DNA of 64,000 nt from Trochalopteron elliotii (Eukaryota > Chordata > Aves > Passeriformes > Leiothrichidae): the NCBI GenBank assembly GCA_024734555.1, contig JANPWX010000080.1:2709966-2773965 (forward strand). The letters are read 5' to 3'. The translations under genes and the position numbers were made by a program. The notes below the pieces were generated by a model. The model saw only the letters and a list, made by a program, of their open reading frames with translations, was not told the DNA's origin and searched no databases. This document shows positions 1 through 12,400 of this stretch, in pieces. Each line of letters starts with the position of its first letter. The stretch's first letter is position 1.

Positions 1-422
1 TGTCAGGGGATGGGGCTGCGGCTCCCGCCGGGGGCAGGGGACGACGACCCCGGAGGGCAGTGTCCCCAGCCCTACCTTCCGAGCGCCAGCCGTAACCCCG
101 CGGAGTCCCCGGTGCCCCCGGCGGACCGGCGGGGTGCTGGCTGCCTGGACGGAGACCGTCTGTATCGCTGGCTGCTCCCGTCTCTCTCCTCCGCACCCCT
201 GGTGTCCTTCTGGATGTGCCCTGTCCCGTCCGGCACCCTCGTGTCGTCCTTCCCTCGCCCGAGCCCACACCGGGCAGCCCGGCTCTGGTGTCCCCGGGGA
301 GCGGGGACAGCCTGACCCGAGACCAGTGCCCCCCAGTCCCCGAGCGGGACCGAGGATCCCGGGACCCAGCGCTCCGCAGTAACCTGGCAGCTCGTGCGCC
401 TCTTTGGTACCTGGCTGGTAAA
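1..422 (+). promoter_or_regulatory. CpG-rich promoter / 5' UTR region of COL24A1
   Basis: CpG dinucleotides are dense from the left edge to about 445 and drop sharply afterwards, in contrast to the AT-rich remainder. This is the usual signature of a CpG-island promoter and first exon. I see no clear TATA box. The transcription start could lie here or left of the window. If transcribed from position 1, an upstream open frame starts at the ATG at 10 (a second in-frame ATG is at 214) and stops at 315, before the proposed start at 423. It reads as an arginine/proline-rich GC artefact. The boundary between promoter and 5' UTR cannot be set from sequence alone. Confidence 0.7.
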
Positions 423-451
423 ATGCGGCAAACAAGCAAGCGCAAAAGCTG
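423..451 (+). CDS. COL24A1: COL24A1 coding exon 1: start codon and basic N-region of signal peptide
   Basis: The ATG at 423 has A at -3 and opens MRQTSKRKS plus the first two bases of a Trp codon. A GT donor at 452-453 (CTG|GTAGAA, a moderate site) leaves 2 nt, which join the single leading G of exon 2 to give MRQTSKRKSWKALLF. That is a basic n-region running into a hydrophobic core, as a signal peptide needs. Read without splicing, the frame stops at 453-455. The human chain also starts with a basic segment before a KSLL-type hydrophobic core, though longer as I recall. The choice rests on phase, Kozak context and the signal-peptide fit. A different first exon left of the window remains possible. 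Confidence 0.72.
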
Positions 452-3400
452 GTAGAATTTACGCTACCGGGCTAAGGCTACTCTCTTAACACCAGAGATA
501 GCCCGATGAGCTGCTCTGTATTCACATGCTTTTGCAATTGGCTGAGGTATTTCTAATGCATCCTCACCTGTGATGCGAAGGTAAAGCTCTGCTCTCTACA
601 GTTTACCTAAAAGCAGCCTCGGTAAAATGACTGTGAATTTATGATAGTTGTAACGATATTAGAGAGGTTACTTGTGTGTGACTTTGTAAAGGACTGATTT
701 CGTTCTGCCTGTGTCTTAAGTTTACTGAGCGTTCTGAGCGGGACAGAAGAATTTGTTTAGTGTTGTAGTGAGGATTATGCTGCTGAAGTGTGCTTGATGT
801 ATAATCTGGGTGTACTTGAATGCTTGTGAGCAGTTAAGGAGCTGCCTGAAGGTGGCCTTCCCAGGAGATCTGTTCTTAATGGCTGTGTCTCTGGGTCGTC
901 TTCAGGAATTGTCTGAGTGCAAATTCAAAGAATGGTTTTATTTGAAATCTGTAAAGGGGTGTTGCTGATGGAGGGACATAAATTGCATTACAGAAAAGAG
1001 GTAGCAGAGAGGCAGTTTACTCAAGTTCAAAATCTGAGATAGCTTCAGAATATATATCTATAGGCTTCTTTAATGTTTACCTAAATTTACTTCTCTAGAG
1101 AGCAAGCAACCTGGTCACTTGCTGGTATTGAGAAAACAGAATTCCTTGCAAAAGGATCAGGTTTCCTTAGAATATGTCAAACCAGTAAATCCCTTGCAAC
1201 CTCAACCACCTTTTTGTTGAAATACCATAAGGTCAGACCTGTATAGCAGTGTCTCTAGCAGGTTAAATAAATAAAACAGCTGCATGACTTGTAAATCTCT
1301 CACCCCATTTATTGACAGAATATTTAAAATATGAACAGCCTTGTGTCACCCTTGTTTCTTACAAGCACCAAATTGTAGTACGTTTGAAGAATGATCTACA
1401 AAATATACAGAGAGAAACCCTGTGAAAGAAGGGTATTTCGCATGAGTAGGAATTCCAGCTGTATACTTTTGCCTTCATACAGAAAAAAAAAATGGTGTAT
1501 ACTCTCTGGAGAAGTAGTGTAAGCAATCAGAGATTTATTTGTAAAATTGTTCTAAAATCACATTTTTTCATTTTTTTTTTCTTTTAGAAATACTAACAGA
1601 GTTGACTGTTCTTCTGGATGTGGTAGTTTCTCATTTTAAGCCATATGCTGTCTAAAGAATGGGCCACCAGGCAGGAAGTTTCCTTTCTCTGAGCCCCAGC
1701 CCTGTTGTAGGACTCTTCTTAGGCCCCTGCTCCTCTACCTCTCATCTCATCTTGTATTTCCCATTCATTCAAGTTTTGAAATTTGGCAGAGGATTCGGGA
1801 GCTTCCCCCCTTGCTGGCTAATTTCAGGTGCCATCTATGATCAAAGGGCATGTGAGTGTCACACCAGAGAGGTTTTGCAGGTTGTTGTGTCCCCTCAAAC
1901 TGTGTTGTTAGTAGGTCTTTTAAAATGTGGGAAGCAGCACTTGACCTGCTGGCTAATTTCATTATAGCAGCAAAGAAAGTTATATTTCTTTTTATGTCTT
2001 GAAAGGTAAAGTTTATGACACCTTGAGGTCTTTGAGAGTTTGAGAGCATCTCTGTCCACAATGTACTGACCTTTCCAAAGCCCTTCTCAAACTTGATGGA
2101 CCCAAACTGTGCCATTATACTCAGCAGTCCCCAGACAGATCTAGTGAAGGAATATGTGTGGGGCAAGTGCTGGTGTTTAAACCTGAGGAGTGCAGGACTG
2201 AATGCACCTGTGGCAGTCATACAGGCTTACTTGTCTTTCCTAGCAGCCAGCTAGTGGTATTTCTTCCTTTAAACTTGAGATTTAGGAAACTTAGGATGGA
2301 ATGAAGATGCTACTGCTGTGCACTGACCAAACCTGAGTTCTGTGTGCTGCTGAGTAGTCTTCAGAGGCTGGAATTTTTCATTGTAGCTTGCCACAACTTG
2401 CTTTGAACCTTATCAGTTTTCTCATCCGTCCATCACCCCTAATGGAAAAAAAAAACTCCATGGATAGTTGCTGTCCACTCTGTAGGAGGAGGTAAATGGC
2501 CACAAGATGTCAAAGATTATCAGAAAGATAAACTCAGTTTTAAATGGTAGAACAGCTCAATCACATTTGGTAGTGGCTTCCTCCAAAATGATTCAGTGGC
2601 CCTCAGCATGTGCTTGCATGTGAAATAGAGCAGATGGGAAGGCAGGAGAAGGGGAGGAAGTTTGAGATATCCCTTGGCTATGCCCTACAGCCTGGGTATT
2701 GAAACAGCTTCAGGTGTGATGTTAAATTGGGAAAAAATAGCCAGCATTTGGGTCAGCTGAAGTATTCCATGCCACGTGATTCTGCATTTTTCTATTGGCA
2801 TGTCCCAAAAACTCTATGAGCTGTGGACTCAGCTAAGACAAGGAGCCAAGCTCCATGCAGCTGTGGCAGATGATGGGTCAAACCACATCCACGTTATGCA
2901 GCAGGGAGCCTGGTGTCTTAGTGTCTGTGCTGGTGTGAGAGTGAAGACTGAGAACTGACTGTTCTGCAAATGTACAGAGTAGTGATCTCAACCAAGAGGG
3001 AGAGTTTGCCTGGATTAGGTTACGTATGGTTTAATTTACAAAAAAATTTACTTGTGAAAAAGTCTCACTTTTCTCACACATTAGAGGATCCCCAGCACTA
3101 TGGTTGTCTCTGGTCCCTGTTTTTTCTCTTAGTTGATAACTCATCTGTTCTTGACATTAGCTGGAGAGTGCTGTGTAAGCCAGACATTTGTCTTTACTTC
3201 TCACTAAATGTTTCTGTATATCCAGTTACATCTGTGTAATTTACAGCCCTGGGAACATTTTGGAATTTCTTGCTTTCCTACAGTGTTTGCTGGGAAGTGA
3301 CAGAGGCAGGTACCTGACACACACAGTTTTGTACCTGACTGGTGTAGCAGAAGAGGCTGTTGTAATTATTGGAGGAGTCATCTTTGAATTTTGGCCTCTG

Positions 3401-6400
3401 GGGTTCTTTGAGCATCCTTATTTTGTAGCTAGCTAAAATGTTTTATGTGATTTTTAGTGGCAAATCCATTTTGCACCTTTGAAAATAATAAGGGTCAAAT
3501 AAAATGTTGTCCTGAGTTTTATCTGATACAGTGCAATGCATGGACTGACTTTCTGGCACAGCTTTCTTTTATCACTGAGCTTCTCATTTGATCAAAAAAT
3601 GAGGCATTGTGTGATGCAGAAACTTTGAACTTGAATTCTGGTCTTTAGAACTGAAGAAATTGAAGTGAGTGTCCTGTAGTGGACGAGTTGTTTGGACAAC
3701 AGTCAGTCTTAGGTCTCTTTTAGGAGTGGCAGAACTGCTCTGGTAGACATTTCATGGCTGTAGGAGGAGAGAGCTTGGAGGGAGGAATAGCTGGGGACTG
3801 TAGTGGTGGTTAATTACAGAACATGCCCCTACAAGCATGTTGGGATGTGTAAAGCGTAGTTTCCACCTTTCTCTCCCTCTGTGATCAGAGCTGAAGTACT
3901 GATGCCTATTTTTGAATATATGTTCTGTGCATTTTCTTCTCAAAGGCATGATGTATCTATCAGTTTACAGTGGCAGTGATGACTATCTTGCCTTATTGTT
4001 TCTTAAATTGTTCATTTGTTCTGTTTGCCAAAATTTAAGCTCTCACAATATACAAATCCACTTGATAAAACCAGGTTATTGCTCTGTGGTTTTCATGCAC
4101 TTGGATGTTTCTGAAATGTTTGAATTCCAGATGCTTTAAAGAATTAGTAAGACTTTTCACTAAATACTTCTGTGTGTGTGTATGCATATGTACTTGTATA
4201 TCTTTCCTTTCTGTTTAAACCATATGTTCCTCCTGTATAAAAGAGAAATACATATGTTTTCTTCCTACCTTTTTTTTTCAAGTGAAAATCTGACTAATTA
4301 GGTGGCAAAATTAGGTGACCTGAAGTTACATGTGTTTGGTTGCAACGATGTTACTTTCAAATACACTTGATTCCAGATACTCAAGTGCTCTGTGACCTGG
4401 TGTAGGAAACATTTTTAGTCGCTCTGGCATTCTGCATTATGAAAAATTGTTGAGGTTATATACATTAACGGGCAAGGGCTTGAGCTGGGGCTTGAATGTG
4501 AGTAATAAGTATCAGAACTATATTTCTGATATTTTTGAAATATTTCTTTTTAGAACTGAGTAGATAGAGGTTACTATAATTGTTACACACATCTGTGCCT
4601 GATTGTCCAACATTAGCAGGAAATATATTTCTCATGTATTAAAAGATTTAGTCACTGATAAGACAGTGATTAGATATTAATCTGGCTAATATAATTAAGA
4701 AACAGCAGACAATCTGTTCTTAATCACAGTAAAAATGTAGTCTGTACAACACTGAACACTTCTAAAGTGAATTTTGAGCACATAATCTAGATCAACCTTA
4801 TATATGTTTGTTGGAACAACTGAAACCTCAGTGTGCTATCAACATTATTTTCATACTAAATCCAAAACACAACACTCCAACAGCTACTAAGAAGAAAATT
4901 ATCTCCCTGGCTGAAACCAAGACAGTGAGCCTATGATAACTATCAGTATCACACTTTTCTACCTGAGCATGGAGTTTTAAGTTGAAATGTGATGGGATTT
5001 TTATTTACTTTGTGAAGAGCATGACTTGCTTGTAGCATGATAAAATTTTATAAAGCAAGAACAAAAGTTTGCACAGCATTTCCACTTATGGGAAGATGAT
5101 GTGATCTAGTGAGAAGACTGATAGGAGGTCAAAAGTATCTAAAGTATCTAATGATCTCTACAGGAATTAACTTGTCATTTGTTTTATGGTTTTTTTACGG
5201 TAACATTTTTTTCTTTCCAGGAAGAAATTTACTACATAGCAGCCTTCATATTTGAAAGCTGCTGCAAGCAAATATAAAGCAGATGCAGTCATTTTATTAA
5301 TAAAAACCAGTGTAAAATATATGTGCTATGTATGAGGGCATACACAGCCTCGATCTTTGTGTGAAATGCCTTTTCAGTATCAGTGGAAAGTTGTACAGTG
5401 TGATTGCTTTGATTCAGGACTTGCTGAAGTCAGTGGTATCCTGCCATTTAGATCTTGAATCAGGTTTCTAATTCCTTGGAGTGCTGAAACTGTAAATGTT
5501 TCCTCACTTTTTTTCTTTTCTTTGTCTTTTAGGAAAGCTCTCCTTTTTATTGCAACATGTATAGCTGTGGGTGTTGCACAAGTACCCAAACAAGGTGAGA
5601 AGGCTTTGTTTATAACAGGACATTTCTCTAATATGTTAGCAGATGAAAAGAGTAAATGGTTGTTGTTACTTGTGACCTTAGGTTCAGTTCATTAATTCAT
5701 ATGACTTAAAGAAAATACCAATTAACAGCATAATGAGAGCAAAAGTTTAAAGCACCAGTTTGGAAAAGATGACCTTTCGAAAATTACTCAGATTTTCTGT
5801 CTATGAAATTGCTTACATATTTAAGCAAGTCCTTTGCAAAAAAGGAGCCTTGTACAGTGAAAAGGCTTTGATTGTGTCTTCACTGCAAGTGGGTGTCCTT
5901 GGGGGTGGCAAGCTATGACTGAGTTACCTTTGCACTTAAGGCAAGCAAACCACTGTGCATAATAAAGGCTGGCATCGCTAAAGCAAAATGGGAAATTTGG
6001 TATTCATTTGGCTTTGCATTCAGATGCTGATGTTGTGAGGAAATAGGGTTGTCTTGTTTTTAGGTTCTTTTTTAATCTGCCAGCTGTTATAACAGCACCA
6101 GATGTGCAGCTTGCTCTGGAGACTGCTGTGGGAATGATAGCATCCCAAAGTGATGGAGGCTAATGCGCCATTTAGTCACTTCTTATTTGCCATGGGAGTG
6201 GCAGCATCAGTTCTCCACCATGGTCCTTTGCTGTACAGGTGAAGCACAAAGTAGGTCATCCTTGGCTAGTGAGTGTGTAACTGCAAATACTCATCTGAAT
6301 ACAAACAGATGTGTTGCGTGGTTAAGACAAGACTCATTCCTGACAATGTTTTGCTAGAGCCCTTTGGGATATCTCAGCAGCCTCCCACCATTATTCTCAC

Positions 6401-9400
6401 CAATGCATTTTTCCTGCTTGTCATTCCCAGAGATTGGCAAAACTTGTTTTTTCCTTCAGTTGTGGATTTTTTGTTTTGCTTCCCTCCTGTTGTCTTTGTA
6501 GTTTTGCCCTCCAGTGTTGCCCGTTGCTTGCCTGGTAAGACTGGTTGTTGATTTTTCACATCCAGCTCAATGGGGGCCGTATGCTTTTGTGATGATGGGA
6601 TTTCCCCGGATTTTTATAATAGCTGAGCCAAGTTCTCACTGGAGGAGGGGCAGCACTGTTGGATGTGTGTGGCCTGCCCTGCTCCAAGCCTGCAGGGATG
6701 CAAAGGGAAGAGGCAGTTTGCAGTTTCCTGGTGTAGCAGGAGCAGGTGACGGATACCAGAGACAGCTGTGTGGTAACAATTTGAGTGTCTTCATCCCTCC
6801 TCCTCTGCAAAGAAATAAATGTTTACTCTCACTTCTCATGTCCCTCAGCCTGAGAATTGCTTTTCTACTGAACCTTCAGGTGAGGACTGTGAAAGCTGCA
6901 GGACTGGGGGCACAGCAACCCAGGGGAGTGGGTGGAGACTGAGTCTTACCTGCCTCTTGGCTGAGAATGGCCCTATGCACAGAGCTTTGCAGAAATGGGG
7001 TAAAGCCTCCAGTCTCAACATGCTTATATTGAATTATTTTTTTCTTTTGTTACCAGCAGATGAAGGAGTTTCCTTTTTTTCTGTTATTATTTTGTTATTT
7101 TTAATGTTGTTATTCAATAGCATTTCTAGATAGCCATATGAGAAGCCTTACTGAAGGGAAACTACTCTCCATCCTTGATGCACAAGTACCATACATGACT
7201 CTATTTTCTTTAAATGCTTGCTTCAGATCAAAATGATATATTGAACCTTGATGCAACTTTCTTCCCATGAGTGAAATTGGTTCCTCTTGCGCTTTATTTG
7301 CACAGTGTGTAAACAAAGTTGAAAAAAGCAGTTCAGAGAAGGAAACCTCCTCAGAAAAAAAAAAAAGAGCATTTCAGGTATATCCTTCAGTTTCAGTATA
7401 TAAGCTGCAGAGCTGCATTATTGCATTTGGGTGCTTAGTGTTTGTCCAGGAACAGGATTGTGTGCCCATTAGGAACATGTTAACACTTTGGTTTTTAAAC
7501 TTCCACGGCAGTTATATTTTGAAAAAAAGAATATTCTGCCAAACGTGAAGATGCTAGCTAATTAATATGCCTTCTCTCCTGAGCTGAGGAGACAGTTTCT
7601 GTATGCTTTACCTGAGAGGATACACATTGTTCAGTTTGGTATGCTGCTATAAATCATGTTCAGTGAAGTGTATGTAAAGATACAGTCTCAGTCTTTAGGA
7701 ATAGTACTTTGAGTGGGGCTCAAGAACACATAGAATTAAGTCTGGCTTTCCTATGCCAGTTATCTGATCTCCCATCCAGGAGAGCATGTGTTGCAGCCAG
7801 GTGTCTTATGTACCAGGTATGTACCCAGTTGCAGATCCATCATCACCTAGAAAATGGGCAAGTAATTACTCTTGGTTCTGGTGGAGCTGATTGATGAATG
7901 GCCCTTGTCTTTTCCCTTACCCACACTGGAAAAGGGAAAGGGAAAAATGTGTATGCCAAGGTTGCTGAAACAGGGAGAGCATGTCAGAGATCCTGCCTTC
8001 AGAGTAGCTGTGAGTATGGAGCAACGTGGGAAATGAAGAAGAGGGACTGAATGGAATATGCGTGTGAAACAATCCAATAGCCAAATCCCTTCATCCTCCC
8101 CCATTCCTTTGTGGGGTTATTTTTGTGCCACACTGGGGTCAGAAGGCTTTTTGCCAAAGCTGGTGTTAGGTTTTACCTTCCCTCAAGATGCAGTAAGGTT
8201 GTGAGTTTTTAAAGATCTCCCAGAAGGTGGAAGGAAAGCACTTGACACCAAAAACACAAAACAACCTTTCCTTCAAGAAGTTGAGCTGTTACAATTTGGG
8301 GGACTAATGGGTTGAATAGGCAGTAAGTGAAGACAGATGTTTTGCAGACATGGGTAAACAAAGAAAACTGACAACTGAAAGGTAAAGCAAATAGTGGTTG
8401 TCATGCTGAGACGAAGAATGAGAGGGTTGCCTGCTCCCAAAATCCTGTGTGCTGCCAAGAGCTTCTGAAAGCCTTAAAATAAAATAAAAATGCATGTTGG
8501 ACCAGAAGTGAAATGACTGGCCAAAAAAGTTTGGAACAGCCTTTTGGCTTGACAGTGGGTTAACAGGCAGCAAGTCAGCAAGGAATCATTCCTTTATACT
8601 TACCTTTTTGATGTATTTTTTCACACAATATTTATTTGTGTTTAGCTCTCTCAAGACCTGTCATTGTTTGAAGAAATCTATTTGCAGGATAGAAAAAAAA
8701 AAACCCAGTGTTATTCCTCATCCTGCTCACTGATGATTTTTTTTAAATAACTTTTGAACTTTGTGCTCTTTTCAAACCAGAACTACCAAAAATTTGGCAA
8801 ATTTGCTTGCAGTTTGCCATTTAGTAGTGATAGACTTGAATGTAATTTTTAAGCTGTTTTAAACCACTTTAAGCTTTTTATTTTATACTTGAATTTATAA
8901 CACTCTGGATAGATTGCATGCATTACTATTTTTAAATAAAAATATGTAATAAATTTTTTTAAAAAATACAACTACTTGCCCAATTTTTCAGGTTAGGATG
9001 TGATATTTAGACATAACTAGGTTGGGCTAGCAGCTGTTCTTGTGTAGTCAGCTGGCCCAGCCAGTGCATAGAAGTAATGGAGCAGTGTATTCTGCCTTGG
9101 GGACTATTTGCATGTGGAAGATTGCATTGCCCAGAGCTCAGGACCTGTGTTTCTTCCCAACTTCTCTTCACAAGGGCAGTGCAAGCCCAGCTTTCTCCTC
9201 CAGTGCTACAGGCAGACCAGGCAGGACAGGGTCCTGGGAAAGTGTGGTGGTTTATTAGCAGATGCACTGTGCTTCAGAGCTCTACTATAACCTGACCTCT
9301 GTTATCAGCCTGACAGATAAAAATACAGCCATGGTGAATTAATTGCTCTGAGGCAAAACATCTTGAGAAATTGGCATACACAGGACTTTCTGCAGAAATA

Positions 9401-12400
9401 CTCTTTCTCCATACCTCTGTCTGCACTGGCTACTCGCCAGGATAATCTTGGCCCATCCCTGAATCTGAAACATGACTAGAAACACTACAAGGTGTGTAAT
9501 TAATTTTCAAGTTGTACAGTGCGTTCAGGTTGATGCTTTTGGTTCCAACTTATAAATCACTCTCAAGGAAATCTCAGGCACTTCTCATAATTTACCACTG
9601 AAACTAAGCCAACATCTGTCTATTCTTAAAGTTTGCTATGAATACATTCAGTAAACAGAGAAAGGGAAACTGGGAAAGGAAACCTTTTTTCCACTCAAAG
9701 CATAAACATCCATTTGTTTCAGTGGCTCTTTTCTTTTAATATAGCAGCAAATCCTTAACTTTTCTTCATTACTCTAAATTTTTGTTGTGCCATATAGTAG
9801 TTTTATTTTCTTAGTATAAGCATGTGCATAGCAAAAGTAGCCTTAGCCAAATGCTGTAGAAAGTGCCTGTGTCTGCCCAGCCAGGCTTATTTGATCAGTG
9901 CAACTATTATATATTACAAGTAATTTTTAATATAGGTATTTCACTGAAGTTGTTCCAGTGAGAGGTGGAAACAGATGGTATCGTATTGTTGTGCAGTGGT
10001 GTGCAATGCTGTTTACAAAAACTAGTCTTCAGGTTCCCCTTGTGAAAAAAATCCCAAAGTTTAGGTTAGGAGGGCCCTTGAACTCGTCTGGTCCTAACTC
10101 CTGCTGAGGTCGGGGTCAATGTTGAAGCTACTTTGGGTTGTTGGGTCCTGTCCAGTTGTTGGTCTTTAAAAATTTCCAAGAATAGAGATTACCCAATGTC
10201 TCTGCCCCCCCGATCCAGCACTTAACCACTTTTGCAGTGAGAATTCTTTTTCTTTGTAGAGAGCTAAAATTTCTTGTACTGCAGCTCATTACTCCTCAGC
10301 TTTTATCTGTTTTCCTATGGCCTCAATTCAGATAATGGACTATTTTATTTAGATTCCCCCAAACCTTACTGTCTCTAGGCCAAGCAAATGCTGTTCCTTT
10401 TCCCATGTTGTATGTTTAGTTCCTAATCTTCTCATTCTGTAACTCCGTGATTACATTTTGATTCAACATCTCCAATATTTCTGCACCTTTCACAAACACT
10501 CAGGCAGGCACTTTTATCAATCAATCAATGCCATAAATGCTATCTTATTTTAAGATCCTACAGAAAGACTCCTGGGGATGCGTCGTTTAGCTCCCACTTC
10601 TAGTGTTTCAGCTGTGTTGTAAGGGATATAACAATGACTTTATATATTCCTGAAGGAATTCTCTGATAGAGGAACATCATGGATTTATTGCAGAGGAAAA
10701 ATTTTTCTAAAAAAAAAGTAATTTTCTGCTCAAAGAGTAGTCAGGATTAGCTAAATAAATAAGGAACTAACCAAAGTGTATTTACTGATCACTGGGAAGT
10801 TTGAAGAGAGCACATGAGGATTTTTCACTTTCATTAGCGAATTAACCTACAATGGGCATTTTGTGTTTGTTTATTTTGGTTGTTTTTTTTAAGATGGAAA
10901 TTTTGCTCTGGCTTTAATTATTTGTTTGATCTATGTGAAAGATCAGTGCCTTCCACTAGGGATTTGGTGCCCTTACTGTGTGAAGTGTATATGCTCTGAG
11001 AGGTACAGATTTGTTAAAATGTTGTGTGTACATTTGTTTATGTGGATCTGAATGTGTGAGCTTGTAAATGAAATCAACAGTGTGCCTTTATTTCTTTTTA
11101 CAGCAATAGATGTTCTTCATCAACTAGGCCTTGTGAGAGATGTCCAAGAGCCATCAGAGTCAGCAGTGCCCTCAACATCCTCTCTACCTCAGGGTGTTCG
11201 TCTGACTGCATCAGGAGTGGTGCTAAGTAACGATGCATGTATTGAGGCCCCTGTCACTCAAGTCATACCGTGGAGTCTAGGGCATCAGTTCACCTTACTG
11301 GTTGGCTTGTACTCTTACAGAGTCAGTAATGCTTTTCTTTTCAATGTTAGGAACAAAGGCAGACTGCAGTTTGGTGTCCAGCTGCTACCAAGAAAGGTAG
11401 CAGTGTACACTGGAGGGAAGCAGCCCGTGTACTTTGATTATTGTGTTCATAATGAACAATGGCATTCATTTGCCATTGGCTTTGGGGGCAAGACTGTCTC
11501 AATATTTGCTGAGTGTGGAAACAAGTACTACAGCAGTGAAGTACTTTCTGAAGTGGAGGCATTTGATTCAGAGGGTGTATTTACCCTGGGAAGGATGAAC
11601 TCTCACTCTGTCAGCTTTGAAGGAATTATATGTCAGCTTGATATTGTTCCCTCTGCAGAAGCCTCTGCAAACTATTGTAAATATGTGAAACAGCAGTGTC
11701 GCCAGGCTGAAACCTATCGATCTCTTCGTGGGGCTTCGCTTGTGTCAGATGGGCTGGATGTTTTTTCAGAGATGATCATTGATGCGGAAAACCAGGAAGA
11801 TATATCAGCTTATAGATGGAAAGAAGTATCAAACATGCCTGTTACCAGTGTTGCTCAGATTCACTTTCTACCAGACCACTTTGAGTTAAGAAATGCCTCT
11901 GTACGGGAGTTTGCAGAGACCAAACCTCTGTTGCTGGGAGCTTGGCCTCAAACAGAACTCCGGGAGAACATTGATTTGGCTCTTCAGCAGCAGGAGATGA
12001 GCAGGAAAAGAAACATCACTAAAAAGCCTGCAGGATCATATCCAAATAGTTCAGCTAATACTGCAGAAGATGCAGGCAGACATAGTGAGCCTTCTCTGAT
12101 CTCCCCTGTAAAACAGAGTAAAACTAAAAGCAAGGGAATGGAAAAGGCAAAACAGCATTTAGGTGAACAAAACAAAAAGCAGGAAATCGTCAACACAACC
12201 CTGTACAGTTTGCCTGCTGAGCTCTCTCTGGATAATCAACTCCATCCGAGGCAGGAAGGTGCATTTGATGCTGATGAGACTTATCACACAGAAAACAGTT
12301 ATGAAAATGGTATTGATAATTATGCTTATGACTATGAAGATCTTGGCAAAATGTTTGAAAGGGGAAGTGTCAGAGGTCCAAAGGGGGAAACTGGACCTCC

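Noticed and set aside
1765..2220. Minus-strand 151-codon frame in intron 1
   Set aside because: It starts with ATG but its composition is ordinary, it has no domain signature, and a frame of this length is expected by chance in 64 kb of six-frame sequence.
11052..11103. In-frame ATG at 11052 as the start of the TSPN protein
   Set aside because: The stretch up to 11103 is a pyrimidine-rich intron end with an ACAG acceptor. Exon 2 supplies a proper signal peptide in the matching phase.
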